Below are positions 20,640-32,620 of a stretch of DNA of 64,000 nt, piece after piece; within the stretch, counting starts at the first letter, position 1; every line of letters begins with the position of its first letter. This DNA is from Lolium rigidum (lineage: Eukaryota; Streptophyta; Magnoliopsida; Poales; Poaceae), in contig NC_061509.1 of NCBI RefSeq assembly GCF_022539505.1, positions 207,476,254 to 207,540,253 of the forward strand, in the 5' to 3' direction. Below the pieces are notes generated by a model. That model was given only the letters and a program-made list of their open reading frames with translations, made no database searches and was not told the DNA's origin. The position numbers were made by a program, and so were the translations under genes.

Positions 20640-21200
20640 TCGAACCACTTGTGAACTTCCGGGTGTTTCCTAGTGAACATCTCGACGGAATACCAGAATT
20701 GCATGTTCGTGCAGATAGTATTTTCATGTTGATTTTCAAACCGCTTATCGGATTGATGCGTATAATATACCGTTGGATTCGTACGGAAATTTCGCAACTT
20801 TTCTGTGTTCATTGTTTTCCCAAATTCTGTATTATTTAAAACTAATTTGAAATATACAAAACAACGTTTTCGCGGATTTCTCTATTTTTGTGCAGTTTTG
20901 GGGTTCTAATTTTCAAACTGTTTATCGGATAGATGCGTATGATATGCCGTTGGAAAGCTGATCACTAGGCGCACCATTTTCATGAAGAACACTTTCCTAA
21001 ATTCTTTACAGTTTAAGAGCAGATTTGAAAATACGTGATTACGCTTTTCGAACTTCACGGTTTTTCGAACTGTTTTTTGGGGCTCATTTTCGAACCACTT
21101 ATCGAAATGTTCCAAATGATATTGCGTTGGAAAGATATTGATTAGGCGCATCTTTTTCATGTTGAATGTTTTTCCAAATTCTAAATGGTTTTAGTTTAAT
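20640..21200. repeat. Subterminal repeats of element D (three diverged units)
   Basis: Units near 20700-20835, 20890-21010 and 21075-21185 share the order TTTTCAAACCG/CACTTATCGGA, GATGCGTATAATAT-like, CCGTTGGAAAG-like, then CCAAATTCT. Identity between units is moderate. Minus-strand frames through them are open only because of the shared repeat. Confidence 0.65.
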
Positions 21201-21419
21201 TTAAGAAATACATAAAAGTGAGATAACGTCAACACGAGAACATTTCGAAATTGGCTCATCTAGATTGATTAGGTGTGGCATTGCGGTATGTTGGAGTATT
21301 AATTGAGTTATATTAGTGCTAATTGTACGTGGAGTTGATCGATTTACGCAATCGGTGGTCGTACGGATGTTTTCTATGCGTATGATTTCCGCCCACAAAA
21401 ACAGAGTGTGTGAGCTGCT

Positions 21420-24400
21420 CGAATATGGAAGTGAACTTCCCGATATCTATTAGTGAACTTCCCATCGCGGTATAAAAGTTTCTGTCATGTTTAAAATGAA
21501 CTTCCTACATGGCTTAAAGTGAACTTTCGCTCCGTAAAAAAGTGAACTTTAACAAAAGCAATTTTCCGGCATGTGCGTCATGAACATCCTCCGCGTTGAA
21601 ATATAATATTGACAAAATATATTTCAAACTTCATCCGTAATGTCGTGTGGTACAAAGTAAACTTTTGCCCAGACCAAAGTGGATTTCAACAAAGAGTAAA
21701 TTTTCGTCATGTCAAAGGTGACATTCCACGCCGTACAAGGTGAACTTCCATTCTAACAAAAGTTATTTTCCATCTTGACCAAAGTTAATTTTGACAAAAT
21801 ATAGATTTCTAGCTTGTTTAAAGTGAACTTCTGCGCGGTACAAAGTAAACTTTTGCCCTAGCCAAAGTGAATTTCGATAGAGTAACTTTTCAGCATATCA
21901 ATGGTTAACTTCCACGCGGTACAACCATAAAAGTCAGTAACAAATAATGTAAAGAGAAAGTGGCAATATGCAAGTCAGAGACGAGATTTTCAAGTTATGA
22001 ATGAGATGGCAATAGTAAAGAATCTGATTCAGTAGTGTTCCTTAATTACATGTACGAACAAAGGGCAACATAAGGATAGTAGTGGACACCAGTATATTCT
22101 CAAAAATAAAAGAAAACAGTAGATAGTGGTCTCATACAACAAAACAAAACAGAGAGTGGAAAGGCACAACCGATAAATCTTGAACTAATGTTACATCACC
22201 GAATATCATAGGAGAACACATAATTTATATCGATGATTTCACTATATGATGTATTAACACAATGCAACAACAAAAATCCATGTTGAACATATGGTAGAAA
22301 ATGCCAAGCAACCAAGTCAAGAGCAAACCACTCTCTGAGGAAGTTACAGAAGGGTCACAATAACCTTGAACGTATATGCTGACAAACTACACTTCCTGAT
22401 AGGATAAAACTAAATTTCCGCATAGAGAATAGGTGAACTTCCTCACGAGGGCGATGTGAACTTGCTGACAAAATAATTGACGAGGCGAATTCACGGGAAA
22501 GAAGAGGCGAGCTTCACAGTATAGTTGATGTGAACTTCTGCCATGTGCACCTGTAAAAAACCTGATCAATAAATTGTGAACTGCAATTTGTCCGCCTATG
22601 TTATCTCTGCAAATTTTACATATAGAAATAGTGAACTTTCAAGTGCATATGGACTGAACTTCACAGTAAAACCAATACAAAATCCATGTGCAGCCAGAAA
22701 TTCCTTTAAAGAATAAACTCCTAGTGAATACGAAACAAATATCCAAGAAGTAAAATGAACTACAGCCAGATACATGCTAAAAAGATACAACGTGCCCAGC
22801 TGTTGATGTCTAGGGCCATCTATGGTGCTAGTAAATTTAAATATATATGTATTAAGTGCACTGCCTCTATTGAGGATGCTAACTTCCTGTTCTTTGATTA
22901 TGTTGAAAACACAGAGAAGTAAACTTCTAGGGCCTAGGATGAACTTTGAACCTATATAGTTAAAGAAGTGGACTTCTAATTTTTCTTAACTTTTTCCTCA
23001 CTATTATCAGGAAACACCATTGTATGGATGGTAGAATGTAACATAAATTAATTCGGAGATGAACTTCTCCATGTACATGTACTGTACTTTTTATACAAAG
23101 TGTACTATCATCCTAATTGAAATGATCGATTGTCATAAATTACTCTCTACTAAAAAGGAAGAAACTCCCCAAAAAAATCTTTTTTTTATCCCAGCCACCC
23201 ATCAACACTTTCATCCGGATGAACTGAAGTTTGTTTCTATTGAAGTAACTTCTTGAGCTTTTATGAGTGAACTACCGGACCTAGTCATTTATGCATCTGC
23301 CATACTGTCCCGAATATGAGTATATACTGTAACACTTGCTACACAATCTTACAATCACCAGAAAATTAATTTAAAGAGAAACAGAAAATAGAGATAGCAA
23401 CATTTTGAGGAACCACGACAGGCAGAAAGGTGAAATTCCATTTTTAAAGCTACCGAATCACACCATAAACAATTGATGCAAAAGGATGTCCCGTGTATAA
23501 ACTAATTAGTGAGACACATAATCCTATTTGAAAGTCAAAATTATCTTTGAATAGAACGTATATCTTTGATCTGAACTGAACTTCACTAATAAACCAGGAA
23601 AAAGTTGTTTCTGCTTGTTAGTAGGTAAATGATGCAAATAACCGGCACGGTAATGGAATTTCTGATTGGCCATTTTCCAAATAAAATTTAATGAACTTCG
23701 ACTGTACAGAGGGAACTTCGGGGCTGTTTGAAGTGCACTCCCTAGCAAAATAATATGAATTGCGACAAGTCCAATGTGAAACTTATGCAGTGAAATCCTA
23801 GACGAATCAAAGTAAACTTCCAAGTGAGACGAAACATGCCGCTTCTGAGCGACCCAATCAGATAGCACTTCCAACCCTATTAACGTTTTCACTGTCCACA
23901 AAAAATACACAGAAGAATAAAAACCTTCCCAAACAGCCCTGTCTATTTCCCCAAACTGCTCAGGTTACTCTCTTTTTATTTTTACAGTGAGTACGATCAC
24001 TATTATTGACAGAAAAAAACAGATACTGGCCAGAACTGAGCTGGGCTTTTCTCTATCACACGTTTCTAACTTTCTATGTTATCCTCACACCACCATCGCA
24101 TACACTCCTCTCTCTCCATAACTGCATCTTTCTTTGTAAGCAAACTGAACTTCTACCTTTTTATATAGTCAGACACGCATCAGGACAAAAACATTATGAA
24201 TGAATCCACAGTCCATATGTAGCGAACTACCCAACAATGGTTTCTTTTAACATGGTGAACTTGCACGACTCTACTTCATGCAATTTTTCCCAGTTGTATT
24301 TATCGGTCTTAGGCAATCTAACACAATTGAATTGATCTATGATATCAACTTATGAGCTTCTATACAAGCGGAGCAAGGGAAATGAAACAGAACAGAGATG

Positions 24401-27400
24401 CTGCGCGAGGCCATACTGCACAACAGGACGGTAGCAAGCTTGTGGACATGGACTCGCCGGCGAGCTGCCATGAACTTGCAAAAATATTTTTCTGTGTTGC
24501 GATCGACCAAACTTTGCCAAAACAAAAGTGTGTTGCTCCGCGTCTAACTGCAGGATGCACAAGGGCTGCACAGTACAGATGAGTAGACCGAGTTTGAAGA
24601 ACCAAATATTCAGAATTTCAGAGCATCACATGGTACATTAATCATCATCCTAGTTCTTACAGAAAAGAAACAACAAATGGAAGAACATTTTCAGAAGTAA
24701 ACTGGTGTAATACACACACGCACTAAACTACTCTTTTTCTGGAAGTGAACGACTTTGTATTTCTTAAAATTTATGAGTCTATTACCGAAAAAGTTTCATA
24801 TATGTATCACCACAAGTGCACTTCTCATAAATTAGCACTGAATATCTCTCTCTCGCTTTCGTTTTGATGAACTTCTCTAACTAAACGTCTGATGTAAACG
24901 TCCAATCTAAATCTCATGGGTGCTCCTGGCAGCTGGCGTTGCTTGCTTAGCTAGAGGTCTGAATCGAGAGCATGTAATAAATGATGAAAATTAGCAAGAC
25001 GTGGAGAGGAATAAGTTGAACCTGGGATGTCGCACTTTCCCATATGTGAACTTCTCCTGGAGCATGGCATCCCGTGAACGTCAGAGGAGCTAGACGGTGA
25101 CTTGTTCCGTGGCGAGGTGAACAAAACTGCACTAGTGACTTGTTCCGTGGCGAGGTGAACAAAACTGCACTAGTGACTGAACATTATTACTCAATCCGAA
25201 TTTCAGTAGGAGAAACAGGAAACAATGCCAGCATTGTGTATCATACCAGAGAGCTCAATATTCACAGAGAGCTCGTTCTTGCTCATGTGAACTAACAGCT
25301 GCTATAGTTGTATCTTGCATTTATGCCTGCATATAAAGTAACTATTGTTATAAAAAAATTAAGGATAAGGAAAAACACAAGCAAACCAGTAGCACATGTG
25401 CATCCTACTCCGAAACATCTAGTGAACTCACGTAAATGTAAAAGAAGCAGTATCTTCCAGTAATATGAACGAACTTCATTATTTATACAAGGCGAACTTC
25501 CACTGTACAAACAGCGATATTTTTGTTTTTCTGTTTATATAAAATGGACACTTTTATAGTAAACAAAACACTGAGCTTCAGCATGCTGATCAACTACATT
25601 TCACGATTAAAAACATATACTTTTTCGAAGAGGCGGTGTTTGCTTTTAAGGTTGAGGAAACAACATTACGTGTGCACTTCTCAAATGCAAATAATGAACT
25701 TATAAATATCAAAGAATGAACTTTTGAAATTGCTTTTAATGCTAACGTCCAAAATTTGTTCATATGTGGATGAGGTGAACTTGTGTTTTCAAACCTATCA
25801 TATTTGTTCCATAATCAGTAGATGCAAAGGGTAAGTGTCCTCTAAACTGTTTGCACAAGCAGACAGATGTAGAGTAATACATGGAAATAAACTGCAGCTG
25901 GATTGCTGCATCTGAATAGATCATATATAAGGAAATATCATAGGTCATTGTTTGGAAGTGCATACCAAACGCAAAGGGTCTTCATTTTCATACACTTATT
26001 TTCTTGAAAATGCCAAACATGCTTTGCCATCAGGAGCCTCAAAGGTCCTGCCATACAGAAGATAAGAGTTTATTATCTAAAGCTCATTGTATTGACCTAC
26101 AAAAACAATGGAATAACAGCATTGTTATAGAAGTTGATTCACAAGATATATTTGAGTTTTAACACATGATAAAAACAAGTGAGCTTCCCCTCATAGAGGA
26201 ACTGAACATTTAGCAAATAAAAAGTGAACCTACGAACCCACAGTGCATTATAAGTAACTGCAATTGCCCTGTACTAGTAACGAACTCCGTGGTAGGGAGG
26301 AAGTGAACTTCAGACAACTAAAGATCGAAGCAAAGTGCAAACTCCATAGATGCAATTTTTATAACGAATATTTTTCCACACAGGAACTTCCATTTTTCAG
26401 GTAGTGAAACGGTTAAAAACAATGAGTGAACATCCTTGGCTATTGCAAAGCCAAAAAAATTGTAAATTAGGAGCAACTTCTTGTGGAAATTATTTTTAGA
26501 AACATAATTCATGTGTCTATACATGGAAGCAAACACTTGTAAGGCACAAATTCAACGAATAATGAACTGCTTATATTAACAGAAGTGAACTTTTGTCGCT
26601 TACTAAGTTAGGCGCCAAAAGAACTCTAGCGAACTTGCAAGAGAATACATTTTTCTACCAAGAAAATAGTGAACTTAGCACTAGTACAAACTGAACTTTA
26701 ATAACAGTAAATTTGGAAACTTCATATATTGAATGACAGGCAATAAAGTGAATCACGGAACTTGGATTTGGTCCACTAGCCAAAATCATCTACGACTACG
26801 AGCATCACCGTCCGGAGTTCAGAGCAGCAGCGAGGCAAGGGTATGGTTGTGAGGTCATTGACGCGGCCATGTACCAGGAGCAATGGTTGCATCTCTGTGC
26901 CTATATCTGAACTTCACATTTTCCAATTTGTGAACTTCAAAATTCAGTTAACAAAGAAAATCAAAATCGGAAAGACTAATTCACCTAGCAAGAATATCTA
27001 AACTGAAGTAGGAGGAGATGTGAACTTCACCAATTAGGATGCAGTGCCGTTGGCTGGAGACGGTAGATATGAACTATGAAGTCAATACATTAAGCAATTT
27101 GGATGCACCAGAATTAGAACAAGAGTGAACTTCACTTCTTCATGTACTGAACCGGTCTAGAACAATAAGTGAACTTGTTTAGCAATTGCAAGAACTTTTT
27201 TGTAAATTATAGGAGCGTCAACACATACAACAATATTATTGCAAATTCTCTGAATATTGGGCAAAAATTTCGCTTACCTTCACGGGACATCATAGGAGTT
27301 CAAAGGAGGGAGCTGACTTGTGACAAACAACAAACTGAACCGACCCACGGCTAATAGTGAACTGCACTGCATCACAATCGCTAGATAGAGATGGCATCCT

Positions 27401-27840
27401 AGTCATGGTAAAGCTGCCAATATTTAATAAGCATAGAAGAACATTTTCAACAATGTTAGACTGTAAGTCATTATGCTTTAAAAAGTGCCAATAAAATCCA
27501 AATTGAACTTCTGATTATAGTTGAAACAAACTCCGAACATAATAAAAGCTTTATTTATATGATGGCAGGTGGGACATTTTCGTCGTCCACAATATCTATT
27601 CCTAAAGAATAAGGTCATGGCGTATCCTGTACATTCATAGCAAATGATGAATTGTAGTAGAGTTAAAGGCTTTAATTATATTTTGTCTCAATACAAATTT
27701 GAACTTCCCAGGTGTTCAAATTGAACTGGTCGAAATTAAGTTAACCTTTGAGCGAGACAAGGTGAACACTGTGAACTACCGACTCGTTGAATGTGAACTT
27801 TTGCAAGGCGATCAAATTGAACTTGGTGCGTGTAATTCAC
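21420..27840. repeat. Dispersed GTGAACTTC motif region in element D
   Basis: Exact or one-mismatch copies of GTGAACTTC occur every 50-200 bases, for example near 21430, 21454, 21508, 21760, 21825, 22434, 22454, 22534, 25045, 26303, 26585, 26927, 27018 and 27125. Some extend to the near-palindrome GTGAACTTCAC. Between motifs the sequence is unremarkable AT-rich DNA with no shared longer unit, so this is not a simple tandem repeat. I see no convincing long gene in the region. Confidence 0.7.
25096..25174. repeat. 38-bp perfect tandem duplication
   Basis: The block containing GACTTGTTCCGTGGCGAGG and AACAAAACTGCACTAG occurs twice back to back without visible differences, so it is a recent duplication. 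Confidence 0.85.
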
Positions 27841-28029
27841 TAGATAATTCACATGCTAATCTACTTTTATCATAAAAGGAAATAAAAAGAAAAATAGCTT
27901 CTCAGCTAAGCAACATAGTACACACAGCGAGCAATGTTTGTTTCCCCTAGAAATACAAAATACAATCATTTTGATTTTCTGTTGCAGTTGTCATTATTGA
28001 CTAAACAAGTAGCAGATCAGTTCGGCAGG

Positions 28030-28960
28030 GGTGGTAGTTCAGTTTAGCACTAGCAAGGCGGACGGTCCTGGCCGTGGCTCTCTGCCTACACCGGCGGTTC
28101 AGAGTTGGGGGAAGAAGGAAGTTTTAGAGTTGAGGGAGAAGGGAGTTCAGAATCAGAGAAGGGAGAGGGGCACCTCAGATGTACTTACATGGATCTCGCC
28201 GGTGGATTTCAGCGCGGCCGCAGATCGAGATGGAGGGGGCGGCCATGCTGGAGGGAGTCCAGACCAGTCCACACCAAGCCAGGATGGATAGCCCGGTGGC
28301 CGCACATTGGGGTGGGAGGTCGGTGGCAACGCGCCGGGGTGGGGGCTGGTGGCGGCGAGCGAGGGTGGGGGCAAGTGGCGGCGCGCCGGGACGGGTAGCT
28401 GGTGGCGGCGCGCGAGGGTGGGGGTCGGTGGCGGCGCGCTGCGGGAGGAAGGGGCGGGCCACTGCAGGAGGAAGTGCTAGGGGAGGCGCGCTGCGGGAGG
28501 AAGGGGAGTTGGCGTGCGTGCTGCACGGAAGGAGATGGGCCGCGCGCGAGCTGCAGGGAGGGGCACCACCGGGCTTCTACGTTCGCGGGAGGCGACGCCT
28601 AGGTTGCGGGGAGCTCCCGGCGCCGGTGGAGGCGGGATTCGGGCGCGGGGTAGGTGGAAGATGGGGGCCGTACGGGTGGGCGCCTTGATTTTTACAGTGC
28701 GATTGGTGGGATGAGGGCTGCGGCCGGGGAAGAAGGTGGGGCAGGAGTTGGGGCCGGCGGCCGGGAAGAAGGCGGGCGGGAGTTGGGGCCGGCGGCCGGC
28801 GGCCGGGAAGAAGGCGGGCGGGAGTTGGGACCAGGCGGCGCGGTTCGCAGACGATAAGGAAGAAACTTGGGGAGGTTCAGCGGAAGTGCACTTTCTTCTC
28901 GGTGGGTTTTCTCGGGTCGAACGGGAGCTTCTCGGTGGTTCGGTTCGGTCAGGAACCAGG
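28030..28960. other. GC-rich right arm of element D with GGTGGCGGCGCGC minisatellite
   Basis: Base composition changes abruptly from AT-rich to strongly GC-rich. A GGTGGCGGCGCGC/GGGTGGGGG unit repeats between about 28310 and 28480, and a GGCGGGCGGGAGTTGGG unit repeats near 28735-28835. Long frames on both strands are composition artefacts. It could be a promoter-like CpG-rich segment for transcription leftwards into the element, or captured 5' UTR sequence; neither is shown. Confidence 0.5.
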
Positions 28961-29013
28961 TTCGAGAATAACTATTCTAGAACCCTTCTTAAGGGGGTTC
29001 AAGAATAGTTTAG

Positions 29014-29074
<61 letters not shown>

Positions 29075-29079
<5 letters not shown>

Positions 29080-30060
29080 GTTTGCATGTGCTAAATGTAC
29101 ACTAGTACACATATTTATAGATAACCCCCTTGATGCACAATTTTTGGCCATTTATTTTGAATACCATGAATGTTCATACATGATAGGACATATGCAAGTT
29201 TTTTTTGAGAACTTTCAAAATTAAATACAACTTTGTCGATGCTAATCGAAAATACTATTGCACACATTAGAGGACCCCGACCCTTGCGCAAGTGTGTTTG
29301 CCACCATCTATAGATTGAATCACAAGAATGTTTATACACATGTGGTATGCCATATTATATTGTGAAGCAAGTTTTTTCGAGAACTTGTCAAAATTCAAGT
29401 TTATCGGTGATAATGGAATCTAGCTAGTGCACATTAACTAGAGGACCCCCCCCCCGCCGCCCTTTCGCAAGTGTTGGCCATCTATAAAGTTTGAATCCCA
29501 AAAATGTTCATATATGCATGATATAGGCCGACAATCGCGAAACAAGTCTCTTGAATATATTGTCAAAAATCAAGCTTATCAGTGCTAATGGAAACTAGTG
29601 CACACTAGAGGACCCCGTTGCGCAAGTATTGGCCATCTATATATTGTTTGAATCCCAATAATGTTCATACATGATAGGGCATATGTGTGAAGCAATTTTA
29701 TTCCAAGAACTTGTCAAGATTCAAATTTATCGGTGCTAATGGAAACAAGTGCACATTAGAGGACCCCATTGCACAAGTGTTGGCCATCTATGTATAGTTT
29801 GAATCCCAATGATGTGCATACATGATAGGCCATATGCGAATCAATTTTTTCTTCCGAGAACTTGTCAAGATTCAAATTTATCGGTGCTAATGGAAACTAG
29901 TGCGCACTAGATGAGCCCCCTTGCGCAAGTGTTGGCCATTACATATAGTTTAAATCTCAAGAATGTGCATACATGATAGGCCATATGTGCGAAGGAATTT
30001 TTTTCCCGTGAACTTGTCAAAATTCAAGTTTATCGGTGCCAATGGAAACTAGTCCAAAAA
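29075..30060. repeat. Tandem array, unit about 150-170 bp, continuation of the 11270-16706 array
   Basis: The blocks AGAGGACCCC.., GCAAGTGTTGGCCATCTAT, GAATCCCAAGAATGTTCATA, CATGATAGGCCATAT, GAACTTGTCAAAATTCAAG and TATCGGTGCTAATGGAAACTAGTGC repeat with starts near 29120, 29270, 29440, 29608, 29757 and 29908. The same blocks in the same order form the skeleton of the longer units to the left. Confidence 0.88.
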
Positions 30061-30082
30061 TTTACATATAGGTCCAAAAGAA

Positions 30083-30586
30083 CTAGACAATAACTAATAG
30101 GACCTGCAACTTTACAAAAAGGACCCCAAAACATCTAGAAGAAAAGCAATCGAGTCCTTCTTGACTGCACATTAGAGCTCTGCTCCGCATCCTTTCCAGC
30201 AACTCCGTCGCCGGGGACGCACCACTTGGGAAGGTGTCGTCGTTAGTCGCCAGGACGAAGCAGAAGAAGGGCCTCAGCAACGGCATATTGGCTCTGAGGA
30301 GAGCCACTAAAAGGCCAAGATGTGCACGGGCAAGACGGATGACGCTGTCGTATGCCCCGATCTTGTGAACTCCTGGGAACGTCAGCAGCTTGACTTTCCC
30401 ATTGGCCAGATCCGAAGCACTGTCCAAAGCAAGCCTCACCATTAGCGCCATCACCTTGATGGCACCAGATCGGGGGTTGGCCGGCAAAATCCGCCAGATC
30501 TGATCCGCCAGATTCACCATTGGCCAGATATGAAGCCGATGACGAGATCCCCGACTGCATTGCGCCAATCTCCTCATGGGAAACAC
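30083..30586 (-). CDS. Hypothetical ORF, 167 aa, possibly a captured gene fragment
   Basis: An open minus-strand frame of 168 codons in otherwise stop-rich surroundings. The middle (about residues 45-110) is rich in Leu/Ala/Arg helices (LARAHLGLLVALLRA) and the frame has balanced composition. It begins right of the tandem array and ends next to a Stowaway element. I recognise no family. No splice or promoter evidence was found, and a chance frame cannot be excluded. Confidence 0.3.
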   Translation of the reverse strand: MFPMRRLAQCSRGSRHRLHIWPMVNLADQIWRILPANPRSGAIKVMALMVRLALDSASDLANGKVKLLTFPGVHKIGAYDSVIRLARAHLGLLVALLRANMPLLRPFFCFVLATNDDTFPSGASPATELLERMRSRALMCSQEGLDCFSSRCFGVLFVKLQVLLVIV

Positions 30587-30607
30587 TATATCTTACAACA
30601 ACAACTA

Positions 30608-30734
30608 CTCCCTCGGATCCAAATTAATTGATTCAACTTTGCTTATCTAAATATGGATGTATCCACACATGTTTTTACTCTCGATACATACACATCTAAG
30701 AAAATTTGAATCAATTAATTTAGATCGGAGGGTG
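30608..30734. mobile_element. Stowaway MITE (127 bp)
   Basis: Terminal inverted repeats CTCCCTCGGATCCAAATTAA and the inverse ending in CGGAGGGTG, with TA at 30606-30607 and 30735-30736. The interior is AT-rich with a TGATTCAACTTTG/AATTTGAATCAATTAA stem. Confidence 0.85.
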
Positions 30735-30739
30735 TACGA

Positions 30740-32620
30740 TATACAGAGAGAAGTCGGCCTCGTCTCCAGCCGGCGAGGCCACAGGAGAGAAGGGGAGAGG
30801 AGCCGGGGGCGTGGGAGAGACTCTGAAAGGGGGGTTGGAGAGAGAGAGAAGAGGAAGAAATGAGAGCTCCTTGGGGAAGAACATTATTTTTGTCATTCTG
30901 CTCGTAGCTTGAAACTGAAAATTTCGGCCGCGCGCCAAAGCATCCCGCCGCATCCATTCGAAAATCCCGTGAACAGTTTTACCCTTTTAACCCTGGTCCG
31001 GAAGCTACAACCCACCGACCATGGAGGGCTCATTCGATAACAATGAAATATCTTGCCTAGATCCCGAACCCTCCCCACAGGCCCACACCCACCCACCAAC
31101 CATTCGCCCTATTCGCTCAAAAATACTCTCACACGCCAAAGCTCCGACTCTCTACGGTACTAGATCTGCTTCGCCGCCGGCATACTCCTCCACAGCGTAG
31201 CCTTGATCGTGTTGGCTGTCCACCCACCGGATCCGCTCCCCCGCCGCCCTCGCCACCGACGGATCTACTTCACCGCCGACCTCATCCACAGTGTAGCAGT
31301 CAACGCCTTTCCTATGATGCACCGGATCCTCTCCAACAGAACCGGGTCTACTTCACCACGGCCCCCCTCCATAGAAGCCGATCTATTCCACCAACTACCT
31401 CGGCGCAGCGGCTGTATCAACTTCACTAAATCCCTTGCCAGCCAACCAGATCTGCTTCACTAACGCCTTCTTCTCCTGAAACAGGGTCAATTCATCATCT
31501 CCCGCGTTCGCCGCCGCTCGAATGCAAGCTGCCGCCCCCGTCCACCCCGCCGCTGCTTGGTAAGTACTCTAGCCCGTTAGATCACGCTGTTTCTTTAGTC
31601 ATGTTTTGTATAGTTATTGGCAGATCTCATATGCCATTAACCTTTTTTGATGTGTTGCTTCGCACGAAGTTCGTTTAAATATTGTATAGTACAAAAGTAT
31701 TATCCGGTAGCTACCATCATGTTCATTCTACTGACCCTGTGCATCCACATATTTATAGCCTTATACACATTCATTTGTTGTCAGCTGTTTTTTTACTCCA
31801 TGCTATTGTCGCACTATTTTTATAGTGATGCTATGGGAATTTCCAATCTGTTTGTTCTTATACCACGTGATTAGCTCACCGCTAGCCGCTAGTTGTTTTC
31901 TCCTGCCTGCTATTCTCACACTGCTTTTATAATCATGCTATGTGCATTTCCAATCTGCTTTCTCTTATACCTCGTTATTAGCTTATAGCTATTTTTTCCA
32001 TGAATGCTCTTGTCACACATCTTGTATAGTTATTGTTGCGTGCATGTCTAGTCTTTGTATTATCGTAGACTAACTTTTCAATGTTATTTTTCCTAGGGAT
32101 TGATCATGCGAACCGCCTATTAGAACATCCAACATTAACATCAGTGACGATAGGGAAGGTTGGAATCTGAGTTCATGGTTGGTAATTTTCGCTGTTTACT
32201 TCTGTTATTATCTATAACCTATATGCATTGTTCCTTATGCAAGAGATTCACACTTAGAACCCTGCCATAGCAATGCCATTCACGCTTTACTATGTTTCTG
32301 CCTATTTGATATGCTTGTCTTGGAGCAACCGCGAAGGTGATTTGAACCTGACATCTGGTCATTCTTAATGCCAGTTTACTTTATGTGGAAAACCTTGACA
32401 TTACAGTTATATTCATTCCCTACTCTAAATCTGAATATCTGAAATTCTTATCTCATGCAAAGCAACATCTAGTTGGTTTTCATCTCATATCTGTTAAATA
32501 TTAGTTTATTCATTTGGTAGCTCAAGTTTTTTGTTATTTGAAACCAGCTGACTTGGTCTTAAATGTGATATCTAAACATAGATTAAGGACAATGGAGCAG
32601 GAGGATTAGCATTTCACCTG
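30740..32620 (+). promoter_or_regulatory. 5' flank and probable non-coding leader exons of the right-end CACTA gene
   Basis: GC-rich leader-like sequence from about 31100 ends at a GTAAGT donor (31560-31561). A short exon candidate 32097-32158 (acceptor TTCCTAG, weak donor GTTGGA) leads to an exon starting at 32582. Joining the leader ATG at 31522 directly to the 32097 exon gives an early stop, so I place the coding start downstream at 32621. CT-rich and GC-rich DNA at 31100-31560 fits a promoter-proximal region. Exact start sites are not determinable here. Confidence 0.4.

Larger units (their letters stand above)
20602..29016. mobile_element. (TA)n-flanked element D, 8.4 kb, rich in a GTGAACTTC motif
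   Basis: The left end carries CTATTCTCGAACC, GGTTCGAGAATA and TATTCTCGAACC in series. The inverse of the right end carries CTATTCTTGAACC, GGTTCTAGAATA and TATTCTCGAACC in the same order, giving terminal inverted repeats of about 45-57 bp. Near the left end (about 20640-21200) three diverged units share an A-rich block, a CTTATCGGA block and a GCCGTTGGAAAG block. Between about 21420 and 27840 the motif GTGAACTTC and close variants recur very often on both strands. The right 0.9 kb is GC-rich. I found no recognisable transposase, so this looks non-autonomous or of an unfamiliar type. Confidence 0.6.
16707..29074. repeat. (TA)n tracts separating four inserted elements
   Basis: Pure or nearly pure (TA)n tracts lie at 16707-16749, 17122-17175, 17551-17569, 20561-20601 and 29017-29074. 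Each gap between tracts is filled by one distinct element (16750-17121, 17176-17550, 17570-20560, 20602-29016). The tandem unit interrupted at 16706 (..AACTCTTCGAAAT) resumes at 29073 (ATTCAAGTTTGC..), matching the intact order GAGAACTTGTCAAAATTCAAG. Confidence 0.85.

Noticed and set aside
28179..28688. 169-codon Gly/Arg-rich plus-strand protein
   Set aside because: Simultaneous open frames on both strands in a GC-rich minisatellite; no protein-like features.
20602..29016. CRISPR-like array from recurring GTGAACTTC
   Set aside because: The repeat is too short and irregularly spaced, on both strands, and the genome is a plant.
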